From the NCBI RefSeq assembly GCF_022879595.1, contig NZ_CP084268.1, positions 62,001 through 126,000 on the forward strand: a stretch of DNA of 64,000 bases. The letters run 5' to 3'. The stretch comes from Caballeronia sp. Lep1P3. Lineage in GTDB: Bacteria; Pseudomonadota; Gammaproteobacteria; Burkholderiales; Burkholderiaceae. Position numbers and translations under genes: made by a program. The stretch's first letter is position 1. Each line of letters starts with the position of its first letter. The notes under the pieces were generated by a model that saw only the letters and a list, made by a program, of their open reading frames with translations, was not told where the DNA came from and made no database searches. Of this stretch, positions 1 to 8,468 are shown piece by piece.

Positions 1-323
1 AACGTGACGGCGCCATCATGGGCTTCTCCGTGTTCCGTCGCTTCGGTCGTGGTTACGTGGTCGGCCCGGTCATCGCGTCGGAATCGGTGGACGATATCTA
101 CGCCAAGGCTTTGATCGGATTCTGGCTCGAGGGTCGCGAGAACGAATATATCCGTGTCGATGTGCCCGATGGCTCGAGCCTCGACGACTGGCTCAACGCG
201 CAGGGGCTGCCTTGCGTGGACTCGACCGTCAAGATGGTGCGCAACGCTTCGGCCAACACGCATCGTGATTCTCCCGATCCCGACCTGAGATGGTACGGCC
301 TGATCAGCCAGGCCATGTTCTGA
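1..323 (+). CDS. GNAT-family acetyltransferase, C-terminal part (partial)
   Basis: The reading frame is open from the first bases of the window to the stop at 321-323, so the gene begins upstream; the internal ATG at 18 is probably not the start. The visible part reads as the second half of a GNAT acyl-CoA N-acyltransferase of the YitH type: a strand ending in GRGYVVGPVIA, a helix with AKALIGFWLEG, a strand with YIRVDVPDG, then a short terminal helix and strand. In this family the C-terminal subdomain helps bind the acceptor. The substrate cannot be told. The family call comes from pattern only, as the acetyl-CoA loop is outside the window. Confidence 0.65.
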   Translation, partial: RDGAIMGFSVFRRFGRGYVVGPVIASESVDDIYAKALIGFWLEGRENEYIRVDVPDGSSLDDWLNAQGLPCVDSTVKMVRNASANTHRDSPDPDLRWYGLISQAMF

Positions 324-706
324 TCGAGTGCCGGCATTTCTCAAACAATCGGCGTCGAAGCAAGGGCGGTCGCTAGGCGACGTGCAGGCCACGTCTCTCC
401 GAGTACTGAGGGTCTGGTGCTTCTCAAGACTGTGGGCGGCCGGAAGCTGTCGAGATCGGTGGTGAGTGAACGATTGCCTTGTTCACTTCTGGGCTTTTAC
501 GAACGCGCTTACAGATGTCTCACTCGCGGACCATTTTGAGTCGCTCGGTATTCGAGGGTCTCGCGGCTGTCATCGTGCACTTCGGGTCGGTCAGCGTTAA
601 GCTCATCTTAATGCCGCCTTAATTGACCATTCAACAACGCTGGCGGCCCCTGTCCAATAATCTGCATGTCGGTTTCACCTTCTTGCTTCTCGGGAGTTCA
701 TCGTTC
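324..706. other. Intergenic region, no gene seen
   Basis: No convincing coding frame, RNA gene or repeat is seen here. The leader of the next operon lies in this stretch. A TTG-initiated extension of the following FAD enzyme from 623 is possible but less likely than the ATG at 707, which has a GGGAG ribosome site about ten bases upstream. Confidence 0.5.
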
Positions 707-2032
707 ATGCGTGTACCGTTGACCAGCCTACTCGGCACCGACCCGTTGCCTGCCAGCGCCGATGTGGTTGTCATTGGTGCAGGCATTGTCGGAACGTTTA
801 CGGCTTGGTTCCTGGCGAAGCGTGGGGTGAAGGTCGCCGTTGTCGAGAAAGGACTTGTCGGATGTGAGCAGTCGAGCCGCAATTGGGGCTGGGTGCGCCA
901 GCAAAATCGCGACGCGCGTGAGTTGCCAATCGCAACAGAAAGTCTTCGACTGTGGGAGCAGTTCGAGGCGGAATCGGGAGAGACCACCGGATTCAGGCGC
1001 AGCGGGCTACTGTACTTCAGCAACGATGAAGCCGAGATCGCTCGTTGGGCACGCTGGTGCGACTTTGCCCGTACTGCTGGCGTGAAGACCGAAGTATTCG
1101 GTAGCAGTGAAGCCAAGAAGCGCGGCGGGGCGACCGGGCGGCAGTGGAAGGGCGGCGTTTTCGCTCCTACGGACGGTACCGCTGATCCCGGCCTTGCCGC
1201 CACCGCCGTCGCACGCGCGGTTCGCAAGCTGGGCGGCACCGTCCACCAGAACTGCGCGGCACGCGGCATCGAAACAATGGGCGGCCGAGTAAGCGGCGTG
1301 GTGACGGAGCGAGGCACTATCCGCACGCCGGTTGCAGTTCTGTCGGGTGGCGCCTGGGCATCGACATTCTGTCGGCAACTCGGGATTCGCTTCCCGCAGG
1401 CGACAATCCGTGCATCTGTCGCAGCGGTCTCTCTTCCTAGCGGGACCTTGCCCGACGCCCTGCATACGAAGGACGTCACGATCACGCGCCGCGGCGAAAA
1501 TCTCTACACACTCGCAATCAGCGGACTCGGACGGTTCGATCCTACCTGGCAAAAGGCGCGGTTCGCCCGCGACTTTCTACCTATGTTTTCGAGCCGTTGG
1601 CGCAGCCTGAGCCTTGGAACCTTGGAGGGGATGCGCTCAGGCCATGAAAGCATGGCACGTTGGGCGCTGGACCAGCCCACTCCGATGGAACGCATGCGGG
1701 TGCTCGACCCGACTCCAGACGAACAAACGATAGCGGAAACCCGTCGGCGGGCAGCCGCGCTATGCCCGGCGATCGCGACCGCCCAGTCGGCCGGCTCCTG
1801 GGCGGGTTATATCGACATGACGCCCGACGGCGTGCCCGTGATCGGCGAATCCGCGAAGCTTCCTGGCTTTTTGATGGCGGCGGGGTTGAGCGGTCATGGC
1901 TTCGGCATCGGCCCTGGCGTCGGTCATCTCGCGGCAGATCTCGTTACAGGCGCGACGCCGATTGTCGATCCACTGCCGTATACGCATGGGCGCTTCGAGC
2001 AATCCGTTTGGGGAAAGGTGGCCGACTTCTGA
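707..2032 (+). CDS. FAD-dependent oxidoreductase, DAO (D-amino acid oxidase/DadA-like) family
   Basis: A 441-residue flavoprotein that probably oxidises a C-N bond of an amino acid, N-methyl amino acid or amine. The N-terminal Rossmann motif VVIGAGIVG is at about residues 21-29, followed by the strand KVAVVEKG, which would contact the FAD ribose. The segment EQSSRNWGWVRQQ is typical of DadA or sarcosine-oxidase-like enzymes. The C-terminal FAD loop DGVPVIGES and the segment GLSGHGFGIGPGVGHLAADL complete the fold. The ATG at 707 is preferred because of the upstream GGGAG; a TTG start at 623 would add 28 residues unlike the family. It opens a plus-strand cluster with a HAD protein, a second DAO enzyme, an aldehyde dehydrogenase and an amidohydrolase. 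Exact substrate unknown. Confidence 0.85.
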   Translation: MRVPLTSLLGTDPLPASADVVVIGAGIVGTFTAWFLAKRGVKVAVVEKGLVGCEQSSRNWGWVRQQNRDARELPIATESLRLWEQFEAESGETTGFRRSGLLYFSNDEAEIARWARWCDFARTAGVKTEVFGSSEAKKRGGATGRQWKGGVFAPTDGTADPGLAATAVARAVRKLGGTVHQNCAARGIETMGGRVSGVVTERGTIRTPVAVLSGGAWASTFCRQLGIRFPQATIRASVAAVSLPSGTLPDALHTKDVTITRRGENLYTLAISGLGRFDPTWQKARFARDFLPMFSSRWRSLSLGTLEGMRSGHESMARWALDQPTPMERMRVLDPTPDEQTIAETRRRAAALCPAIATAQSAGSWAGYIDMTPDGVPVIGESAKLPGFLMAAGLSGHGFGIGPGVGHLAADLVTGATPIVDPLPYTHGRFEQSVWGKVADF

Positions 2033-2125
2033 GAGCGATGGCACGTGGCGGCTTGGCTTGTCTTGCTCGAACAACCGCATTCGCTGCATCCCGCCTGGAT
2101 GCTGCCATTGACACGAGGATTTCGT

Positions 2126-2794
2126 ATGAATTCAATTCGCCCGAAATACATCACGTTCGACTGCCACGGCACACTCATTCACTTCGAGATGAACGAAGCG
2201 GCGCGCGCCTTGTATAGCTCCATGCTGACGACTGAGCAAATGACACGGTTCTGCCAGCTTTTCGCTGCGTATCGGCTAGACGAAGCAATGGGAGACTGGA
2301 AGCCTTTCGCACAGGTTGTCCATAATGCGCTCGAGCGCGCCACCAAGGTATTCAAGCTGCCATTCCGTGCGGAAGACGCGCTGGCGATCTACGAGAGCAT
2401 TCCGACGTGGGCTCCGCATCCTGATGTGCCGGGCGGCCTTGCAAAGGTAGCAAAGGAGATTCCACTGGTCATCCTGACCAATTCCATGAACGCGCAGATT
2501 CAGCATAACGTTGCGAAGCTCGGAGCGCCGTTTCACGCCGTACTGACTGCAGAGCAAGCGGGTGCGTACAAGCCACGCCTGCGAGCGTTCGAATACATGT
2601 TCGACACGCTCGGCTGCGGACCGGATGATATTTTGCATGTCTCATCGTCGTTCCGATACGACCTCATGTCCGCACACGATATGGGCGTCAAGAACAAGGT
2701 CTTCGTGAATCGGGGACATGAGCCGGCCAATCCGTTCTATGAGAATACCGAGATTCGCGATATTAGCGGTCTGGCTAGCGTAGTCGGTCTGTAG
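2126..2794 (+). CDS. HAD-family hydrolase, (S)-2-haloacid dehalogenase-like
   Basis: A 222-residue HAD-superfamily protein close in length to type II haloacid dehalogenases. Motif I is FDCHGTL, with the nucleophilic Asp at residue 10 and a Cys where many relatives have Ala. Motif II is VILTNS, motif III the Lys of AYKPRL, and the dehalogenase-like SSSFRYDLMSAHDMG comes near the end. The start at 2126 has an ACGAGGA ribosome site; a longer reading from 2045 lacks family similarity. It lies 93 bases after the first FAD enzyme and 60 before the second, so it is probably in the same transcript. Proteins of this type are often found beside DAO oxidoreductases and aldehyde dehydrogenases without dehalogenation being shown, so phosphatase or other HAD activity is possible. 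Confidence 0.8.
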   Translation: MNSIRPKYITFDCHGTLIHFEMNEAARALYSSMLTTEQMTRFCQLFAAYRLDEAMGDWKPFAQVVHNALERATKVFKLPFRAEDALAIYESIPTWAPHPDVPGGLAKVAKEIPLVILTNSMNAQIQHNVAKLGAPFHAVLTAEQAGAYKPRLRAFEYMFDTLGCGPDDILHVSSSFRYDLMSAHDMGVKNKVFVNRGHEPANPFYENTEIRDISGLASVVGL

Positions 2795-2854
2795 AGCGCG
2801 TGCTTGCTACGGGAAATCGCAGTGGCATCGCCCATTAGGGAAAAGGAAGTCCCG

Positions 2855-4132
2855 ATGCAATTGACATCTTACTGGCTGGATACCTCGGAGCCCTTCGTTA
2901 GCCGCTCGACCGGACTGCCGTTGGATTCATGCGACGTGGTGGTGGTCGGCGGTGGCATCACGGGTACGACGGCAGCACTCGAACTTGCGAAGAGGGGAGC
3001 GAGTGTCGTTGTCTGCGAGGCCGGGACGGTAGGACAGGCCGCATCGGGTCGCAACGGCGGTATGTGCAACAACGGATTCGCACAGGATTACGGAACAATG
3101 GCGAGTCTGATCGGCGTCGAGCGCGCGAACGAGATTTACCGTGCCTTCGATGCGGGCGTCGACACCGTTGAGCGGCTGGTGCGCGAGGAGTCGATCGACT
3201 GTGATTTCGCACGGAGCGGTAAGCTGAAGCTCGCGGCCAAGCCCGCACATTTCGACAAGCTCGCGCGCAGTCACGCGCTACTGGCCTCGAACGTCGATCC
3301 CGATACACGGCTTCTCACGCGTGCGCAATTGCGCGACGAGATCGGTTCCGACCGGTATCACGGCGGCCTGATATTCGGTAAAAGCGCCGGCATGCACGTC
3401 GGCCGTTACGTGCGCGGTTTGGCGCGGGCGGCGGAAGCGCGCGGCGCCCATATTCTCGAACACAATCCCGTTTTAGAACTCAGACGCCAGCCGCGTGGGG
3501 GCTATCGAATCAGGACGCCGCGTGGCGAGATTCGTGCGAAGCAGGTGCTTCTTGCGAGCGGTGTGACGCAGGTCGGGCCGTTTGGATGGGTCCGCCGTCG
3601 CATCGTGCCGGTCGGCGCTTTCCTGATCGTCACTGAGAAATTGCCCGTCGATTTGCTCGATCGGTTACTGCCGCGAAGACGAATGGCAACGGACACGAAG
3701 AACTTCGTCAACTTCTTCCGCACGACGCCGGATGATCGCTTGCTCTTTGGTGGACGGGCTCAGTTTGCGGTATCGACTCCGCGTGCCGACGAGCAAAGCG
3801 GCAAGATCTTGCAACAGCAACTCACTAGCGTCTTTCCGGAACTCGCCAATACGCGAATCGACTACTGTTGGGGAGGCATGGTCGACATGACGAAGAATCG
3901 TCTGCCCCGCGCAGGAGAGCGTGACGGCGTTTATTACTCGATGGGATACAGCGGCCACGGCACGCAGATGTCGACCTTGATGGGTACGCGCATGGCGGAC
4001 ATCATGGACGGCCGCGGAGACCTCAACCCGTGGAAAGACCTTAGTTGGCCGGCAATTCCCGGCCACTTCGGCAAACCATGGTTCCTGCCGATTGTCGGCG
4101 CCTGGTATCGGTATAAGGACGCAACGCAATGA
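2855..4132 (+). CDS. FAD-dependent oxidoreductase, gamma-glutamylputrescine oxidase (PuuB)-like
   Basis: A 425-residue DAO-family flavoprotein. The N-terminus MQLTSYWLDTSEPF resembles PuuB/OrdL proteins. The dinucleotide motif VVVGGGITG is at about residues 29-37, followed by ASVVVCEAG and the flavin-contact segment GQAASGRNGGMCNNG. The C-terminus has the FAD loop GVYYSMGYSGHGTQMSTLMG. It would oxidise a primary or secondary amine to an aldehyde or imine, reducing oxygen or an acceptor. The ATG at 2855 follows AAAAGGAAG by about six bases. Its stop overlaps the ATG of the aldehyde dehydrogenase in an ATGA, so the two are probably translationally coupled and act in sequence, amine to aldehyde to acid, as PuuB and PuuC do. 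The amine itself is not identified. Confidence 0.85.
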   Translation: MQLTSYWLDTSEPFVSRSTGLPLDSCDVVVVGGGITGTTAALELAKRGASVVVCEAGTVGQAASGRNGGMCNNGFAQDYGTMASLIGVERANEIYRAFDAGVDTVERLVREESIDCDFARSGKLKLAAKPAHFDKLARSHALLASNVDPDTRLLTRAQLRDEIGSDRYHGGLIFGKSAGMHVGRYVRGLARAAEARGAHILEHNPVLELRRQPRGGYRIRTPRGEIRAKQVLLASGVTQVGPFGWVRRRIVPVGAFLIVTEKLPVDLLDRLLPRRRMATDTKNFVNFFRTTPDDRLLFGGRAQFAVSTPRADEQSGKILQQQLTSVFPELANTRIDYCWGGMVDMTKNRLPRAGERDGVYYSMGYSGHGTQMSTLMGTRMADIMDGRGDLNPWKDLSWPAIPGHFGKPWFLPIVGAWYRYKDATQ

Positions 4133-5586
4133 CAACTCCGCTCGAGCATCTTTCTCACTCCGGACATCTCAGGCAGATTTTCGTTGACGGCGCATGGACC
4201 GATCCCCACGGCACGACGAGCGTGCCACTGATTTGCCCGTCCACCGGCGAGACGCTCGCGGAGTTGCCGCTCGGCGATGCAAACGACGTCGAGCGTGCTG
4301 TGCAAGCGGCGCGCGGAGCTTTCGCGCATTGGTCCATCACGACGCCGCAACAGCGGGCGCACTATCTGGACCGGATCCACACACTGATGCTGGAGCGCGC
4401 CGAGATGTTCGCGCAGTCCTTGACGACCGAAATGGGCGCGCCGATCTCCTATGCGCGCGGTTCGCATGTGCCTCTTGCGGCAGAGCATCTGCGCGTCGCC
4501 CGCGATAATCTGGCGGATTATCCCTTCCGCGTTCGGCGCGGCTCGACGGCGATCGTTCGCGAACCCATCGGAGTCTGTGCGCTAATCACCCCGTGGAACT
4601 GGCCCATCTACCAGATCACGGCGAAAGTGGGCCCTGCGCTCGCAGCAGGATGCACCATCGTTTTGAAGCCAAGCGAGTTGTCGCCTTTGAGCGCGCTGCT
4701 GTTCGCCGAAGTGATCGAAGAGGCAGGGCTGCCCGCGGGCGTATTCAATCTCGTCAACGGCACTGGCCCGGAAGTTGGCGAGCGGATGGCCGCGCATCCG
4801 CAGGTGGACATGGTGTCCATTACGGGGTCCACGCGTGCGGGAATTCTGGTCGCGCAGGCGGCCGCGCCGACTGTCAAGCGCGTCGCCCAGGAACTTGGCG
4901 GAAAATCGCCCAACATCCTGTTGCCGGACGCGGACTTGTCGCGAGCAGTGACGTTGGGAGTGAGTGCCGCGTTCCGCAACATGGGTCAATCGTGCAGCGC
5001 GCCGACGCGAATGATCGTGCCGCGTGACCTTCTTCCGGACGTCGAAACGCTTGCGGTCGCGGTAGTCGATGCGATGGTGGTCGGCGACCCTTTCGATGAA
5101 GCGACGACGCACGGGCCGCTTGCGAACGGCGTGCAGTTCGAACGAGTGCAGACAATGATCGAGGCTGGCGTCGACGAACGCGCCAAGTTGCTCGTCGGTG
5201 GTCCCGGTAGGCCGGTCGAGGATAGTCGAGGCTGGTTCACGCGGCCGACTGTATTCTCGGACGTGCATTCCGATATGACGATTGCGCGTGAGGAGATTTT
5301 CGGACCCGTGTTGGCAATTCTTCCTTACCGCGATGTCGACGAGGCCGTTGAGATAGCCAATGACACCGTGTACGGACTGGGCGCGCACGTACAAGGCAGA
5401 GACCTCGATAGGGCGCGTGCCGTAGCCGCGCGGATTCGATCGGGCCAGGTGCATCTGAATTACCCGGCCTGGGACCCGCAGGCGCCTTTCGGCGGCTACA
5501 AACAATCCGGCAACGGACGCGAGTACGGCGTAGAGGGGATGGAGGAGTATCTGGAGGTCAAATCCATCCTCGGTTATTACGCGTAG
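4129..5586 (+). CDS. NAD(P)-dependent aldehyde dehydrogenase
   Basis: A 485-residue aldehyde dehydrogenase of normal length that converts an aldehyde to its carboxylate. The family residues are in place: Asn157 in TPWNWP, Glu255 in ELGGKSPN and the catalytic Cys289 in GQSCSAPTR, with the usual 34-residue spacing between the last two. The terminal EEIFGPVL and PFGGYKQSGNGREYG segments are typical of broad aliphatic and amino-aldehyde dehydrogenases. The gene overlaps the upstream oxidase by four bases, so it most likely takes the aldehyde made by that enzyme. An M20 amidohydrolase follows after 77 bases. Relatives include gamma-glutamyl-gamma-aminobutyraldehyde and betaine-aldehyde dehydrogenases; sequence alone does not decide the substrate. 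Confidence 0.92.
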   Translation: MTTPLEHLSHSGHLRQIFVDGAWTDPHGTTSVPLICPSTGETLAELPLGDANDVERAVQAARGAFAHWSITTPQQRAHYLDRIHTLMLERAEMFAQSLTTEMGAPISYARGSHVPLAAEHLRVARDNLADYPFRVRRGSTAIVREPIGVCALITPWNWPIYQITAKVGPALAAGCTIVLKPSELSPLSALLFAEVIEEAGLPAGVFNLVNGTGPEVGERMAAHPQVDMVSITGSTRAGILVAQAAAPTVKRVAQELGGKSPNILLPDADLSRAVTLGVSAAFRNMGQSCSAPTRMIVPRDLLPDVETLAVAVVDAMVVGDPFDEATTHGPLANGVQFERVQTMIEAGVDERAKLLVGGPGRPVEDSRGWFTRPTVFSDVHSDMTIAREEIFGPVLAILPYRDVDEAVEIANDTVYGLGAHVQGRDLDRARAVAARIRSGQVHLNYPAWDPQAPFGGYKQSGNGREYGVEGMEEYLEVKSILGYYA

Positions 5587-5663
5587 CGATACGTGCTCGG
5601 CTCATCGAGGGCGGGCGCCATACCGATATCGACTCACCACAGGCTGTTCGCAGGATCGAAAAA

Positions 5664-6854
5664 ATGAATACCGCTGCCGAACTTGATACCTCGCTTCCTT
5701 TCTATCATGCGCAACGCGAGCAATGGACCGGGCTGCGGCGTGATCTACATGCCAACCCCGAGTTGCGGTTCGAGGAAACGCGTACGGCCGATGTGGTCGC
5801 ACGCGAACTGGAATCGCTCGGCTATGCACCTGTACGCGGACTTGGAGGGACCGGCGTGGTTGCGAGCCTGCCCGGATCGGACCCGTCACGGGGCATCGTC
5901 CTGCGGGCGGACCTGGACGCGCTTCCGATTCACGAAGCGAACTCGTTTGCGCATGCGTCATGCAGGGCCGGTGTGATGCACGCCTGCGGCCACGACGGGC
6001 ATACGGTGATGCTGCTCGGTGCCGCCGAGATACTCAAGGCGTTGCCGACACTGCCAGGCTCGGTGCATTTCGTGTTTCAACCTGGCGAGGAAGGCGGCGC
6101 GGGAGCGCGCAAGATGATCGACGACGGATTGTTCGAGCGTTTCCCGACCGAGGCGGTGTTCGGCATGCACAATTGGCCGGGGCTTCCCGCAGGCGAATTC
6201 GGGCTGCGCACTGGGCCGATCATGGCGTCGGGCTCGCGCTTCCGGATCGTCGTGACGGGCCGAGGCGCGCATGCGGCGCAGCCCCAGCTCGGACTCGATC
6301 CGATCCCGCTTGCATGTTCGATCGTCCTTCAATGCCAGACCATTGCCGCGCGCCATAAAGATCCGGTGGATCCCGGCGTGATCTCGGTATGCATGGTGCA
6401 TGCCGGCGATACGGACAATGTGATTCCCGAATCGGCCGAACTGCGTGGCACGATCCGCACGCTGTCGTCGGCATTGCAGCAGCAGTTGCAACGCGACATC
6501 CGGACAATGTGCGAGGGCCTCGCCGCGGCTTACGGCGCGCGCGTCCAGGTGGAGTACTTTCAGTACTATCCGGCGACTGTCAACACGCCGGCAGAAACCG
6601 CACTTTGCGAGACGGTGATGCGCGAAACGTTCGGCGACGAGCGGGTTCACGCCAACGTGCCGCCGAACATGACGTCGGAGGACTTCGGCTTCATGCTCGA
6701 AGAGCGGCCGGGCGCATACGTGCTCATCGGCAACGCGAAGCCTGGCGGCACCTCGACCAGTTTGCATCAGCCAACATACGATTTCAACGACGATATCTTG
6801 CCGGTCGGGGTACGTTACTGGGTCGAGCTTGCGCAGAGCTATTTCAAGCGCTGA
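5664..6854 (+). CDS. M20-family amidohydrolase (hippurate hydrolase/N-acyl-amino-acid deacylase-like)
   Basis: A 396-residue M20D metallopeptidase-like amidohydrolase that would release an amino acid or amine from an N-acyl conjugate. The metal site segment HACGHDGHT begins near residue 106, followed by the FQPGEEGGAGA segment with the general-base Glu pair, the HNWPGLPAGEFG strand, the dimerisation-domain His of GRGAHAAQP, and the C-terminal LHQPTYDFND metal-binding His. It is the last gene of the plus-strand cluster from 707. In this setting it may hydrolyse the N-acyl acid left after amine oxidation and aldehyde oxidation. This order of reactions is inferred from gene order only. Confidence 0.88.
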   Translation: MNTAAELDTSLPFYHAQREQWTGLRRDLHANPELRFEETRTADVVARELESLGYAPVRGLGGTGVVASLPGSDPSRGIVLRADLDALPIHEANSFAHASCRAGVMHACGHDGHTVMLLGAAEILKALPTLPGSVHFVFQPGEEGGAGARKMIDDGLFERFPTEAVFGMHNWPGLPAGEFGLRTGPIMASGSRFRIVVTGRGAHAAQPQLGLDPIPLACSIVLQCQTIAARHKDPVDPGVISVCMVHAGDTDNVIPESAELRGTIRTLSSALQQQLQRDIRTMCEGLAAAYGARVQVEYFQYYPATVNTPAETALCETVMRETFGDERVHANVPPNMTSEDFGFMLEERPGAYVLIGNAKPGGTSTSLHQPTYDFNDDILPVGVRYWVELAQSYFKR

Positions 6855-6921
6855 CTGTCTCTCGCTATCGGCGCGTTACCGCGAATCGCTGGCGAATCAA
6901 TGCCGGAGCAACGCTCATCGG

Positions 6922-7158
6922 TCAGATCCTTTTGGGAACGCCGGGATTCGCGTACCGGTGACATTGAAACGGGCTTAGCCGAAGGTTAAATGGCTCATAA
7001 ACACGCCCGTTCTGCGTTTCTATAGTGGCGCCTAGCTCGATCGATTCGCCGCACAGCGGGCAGATCTTTCGGTTCCGCAACGAGTGGAACATGTACAGGG
7101 AACGTCCGTGAAAGTCACCCGTATTCGCAACGGTGCCCATTTTTCCGGACTCGAGCAT
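6922..7158 (-). CDS. Hypothetical small protein with a CxxC pair
   Basis: A possible 78-residue product, or about 56 residues if it begins at an internal Met before FHSLRNRKICPLCGE. It contains one CPLCG pair, like half of a zinc ribbon, and a later single Cys-His. No family is recognised and no strong ribosome site is visible. It lies between the convergent ends of the M20 gene and the lacI-type gene, where a short ORF can arise by chance. Reported only because the CPLCGE segment looks protein-like. Confidence 0.25.
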   Translation of the reverse strand: MLESGKMGTVANTGDFHGRSLYMFHSLRNRKICPLCGESIELGATIETQNGRVYEPFNLRLSPFQCHRYANPGVPKRI

Positions 7159-7261
7159 CGGGGCACCATTGCTTTGCTCACCGGCGCAAGGAGCCGGGCG
7201 AGCGAGTCGTTACGAGAACCTCCGGTTCGCTGGCCTCGCTGAACTGCGGTCTGAACGTCGA

Positions 7262-8299
7262 TCAAGCGCTCTCGCGGTCGACTATCCTGAAGCCCGTATC
7301 GACTCTCAGCGCAGGCAAGGGCGCCGCTTTCGCGTCCAGCCTCGCCACAAGCGCTTGCGCGGCAAGCCTGCCAATCGAAGCACCGTCGATTCGCACGGTC
7401 GACAGCGAGGGGTGGACGTGAGCCGCCGTGCTGAGATCGCCGAAACCCATGACGGCTACATCGCGGGGAATCGCGATGCCACGCTTTGCAGCCTCGGCGA
7501 GGATTCCCTGTGCGAGCGTATCCGTGCTGCACACGATGACTTCGGGTAAGGCGTTCTCGAGCAGGCGCACGAACCCTTCGCGTCCGGTTTGCAGGGTGGC
7601 GGGGGCGGGCAGCACCACCATCGGGACGTCGCCGACGCCGTGGCGCTTCAGTTCGTCGATGATGCTCGCGCTCCGCCGCAAGCCTCTGGGATCATCGGCC
7701 GACAGAATCGCGAACCGCCGAAAGTCCTTCAGCAGAAGATGACGCGCGACGGCAATGCCGACCGCTTCGTGCGAAAAGCCGATCAGCATGTCGATCGGAT
7801 CATCAGTGAGATCCCATATCTCGACGATCGGCACCCTGGTTCTGCGCAGTCGCTCGCGGGTGCGCGGCGAATGGTCGGTGCCGGTCAGGACGATCGCGTC
7901 TGGCCGCCGTCCGAGCAGTGTTTCGACAAGCTGCTCTTCGCGCTCCGGCAGGTAGTCGGTCAGCCCGAGCAAGGTCTGATAGCCCGCTGCGGCAAGCGTC
8001 GACATCATGGTCTGCACCATGTCCGTGAAGATCGAGGTTGCAATTGTCGGCAGCAGAAGGGCAATCAAATGACTCCGGCTCGTTGCCAAGGCCCCGGCAA
8101 GCAAGTTCGGCACGTAGCCGGTGGCGCGTACGGCGTCCATGACGCGCTGCCGCGTCTCTTCGCGCACGAGTTCCGGGCGTTTGAGGGTGCGCGACACCGT
8201 CATTGCCGTCACGCCCGCCAGACGGGCGACGTCTTCCAACGTCACGCTGTCATTCGTTCGAGGTATCTGGCCGGCGGCCGCTGTGACGCTGTCTTCCAT
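7262..8299 (-). CDS. LacI/GntR-type transcriptional regulator
   Basis: A 345-residue LacI-family regulator. The N-terminal helix-turn-helix VTLEDVARLAGVTAMTVSRTLKR sits at about residues 19-41, followed by the hinge-helix segment GYVPNLLAGALATSRS. The rest is a periplasmic-binding-protein-like effector domain with LIALLLPTIATSIF and the C-terminal VMGFGDLSTAAHVHPSLSTVRID. The helix-turn-helix with MTVSR resembles the gluconate repressor GntR. It is divergent from an MFS gene, with 169 bases between starts that hold a GntR-like palindrome at 8411-8426. It most likely represses the MFS, gluconolactonase and glucarate dehydratase genes, with a sugar acid as inducer. Confidence 0.9.
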   Translation of the reverse strand: MEDSVTAAAGQIPRTNDSVTLEDVARLAGVTAMTVSRTLKRPELVREETRQRVMDAVRATGYVPNLLAGALATSRSHLIALLLPTIATSIFTDMVQTMMSTLAAAGYQTLLGLTDYLPEREEQLVETLLGRRPDAIVLTGTDHSPRTRERLRRTRVPIVEIWDLTDDPIDMLIGFSHEAVGIAVARHLLLKDFRRFAILSADDPRGLRRSASIIDELKRHGVGDVPMVVLPAPATLQTGREGFVRLLENALPEVIVCSTDTLAQGILAEAAKRGIAIPRDVAVMGFGDLSTAAHVHPSLSTVRIDGASIGRLAAQALVARLDAKAAPLPALRVDTGFRIVDRESA

Positions 8300-8410
8300 A
8301 GCAACTCCGTGATTACGGTGATTGTATAGACGCTGACGACACCGCCGAATCTAAACGCAAGAGGTACGACGTCTGATCGGATGACGACGGGGAAAACCCG
8401 CATTTCCTCG

Positions 8411-8426
8411 ATGTTGGCGCTAACAT
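8411..8426. promoter_or_regulatory. Candidate LacI/GntR-type operator
   Basis: The 16-mer ATGTTGGCGCTAACAT is an inverted repeat with one mismatched pair. It has the ATGTT(N6)AACAT form of E. coli gluconate-repressor operators. It lies between the divergent LacI-type regulator and the MFS gene, about 43 bases before the MFS start, which suits repression of both promoters. Binding is inferred, not shown. Confidence 0.6.
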
Positions 8427-8468
8427 ATCCTAATAGCCAGTGAGACATCACACAACCTTCCGGAGACG

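Noticed and set aside
623..706. TTG-initiated N-terminal extension of the first FAD oxidoreductase
   Set aside because: The added residues do not look like the family, and the ATG at 707 has a better ribosome site and gives the usual length.
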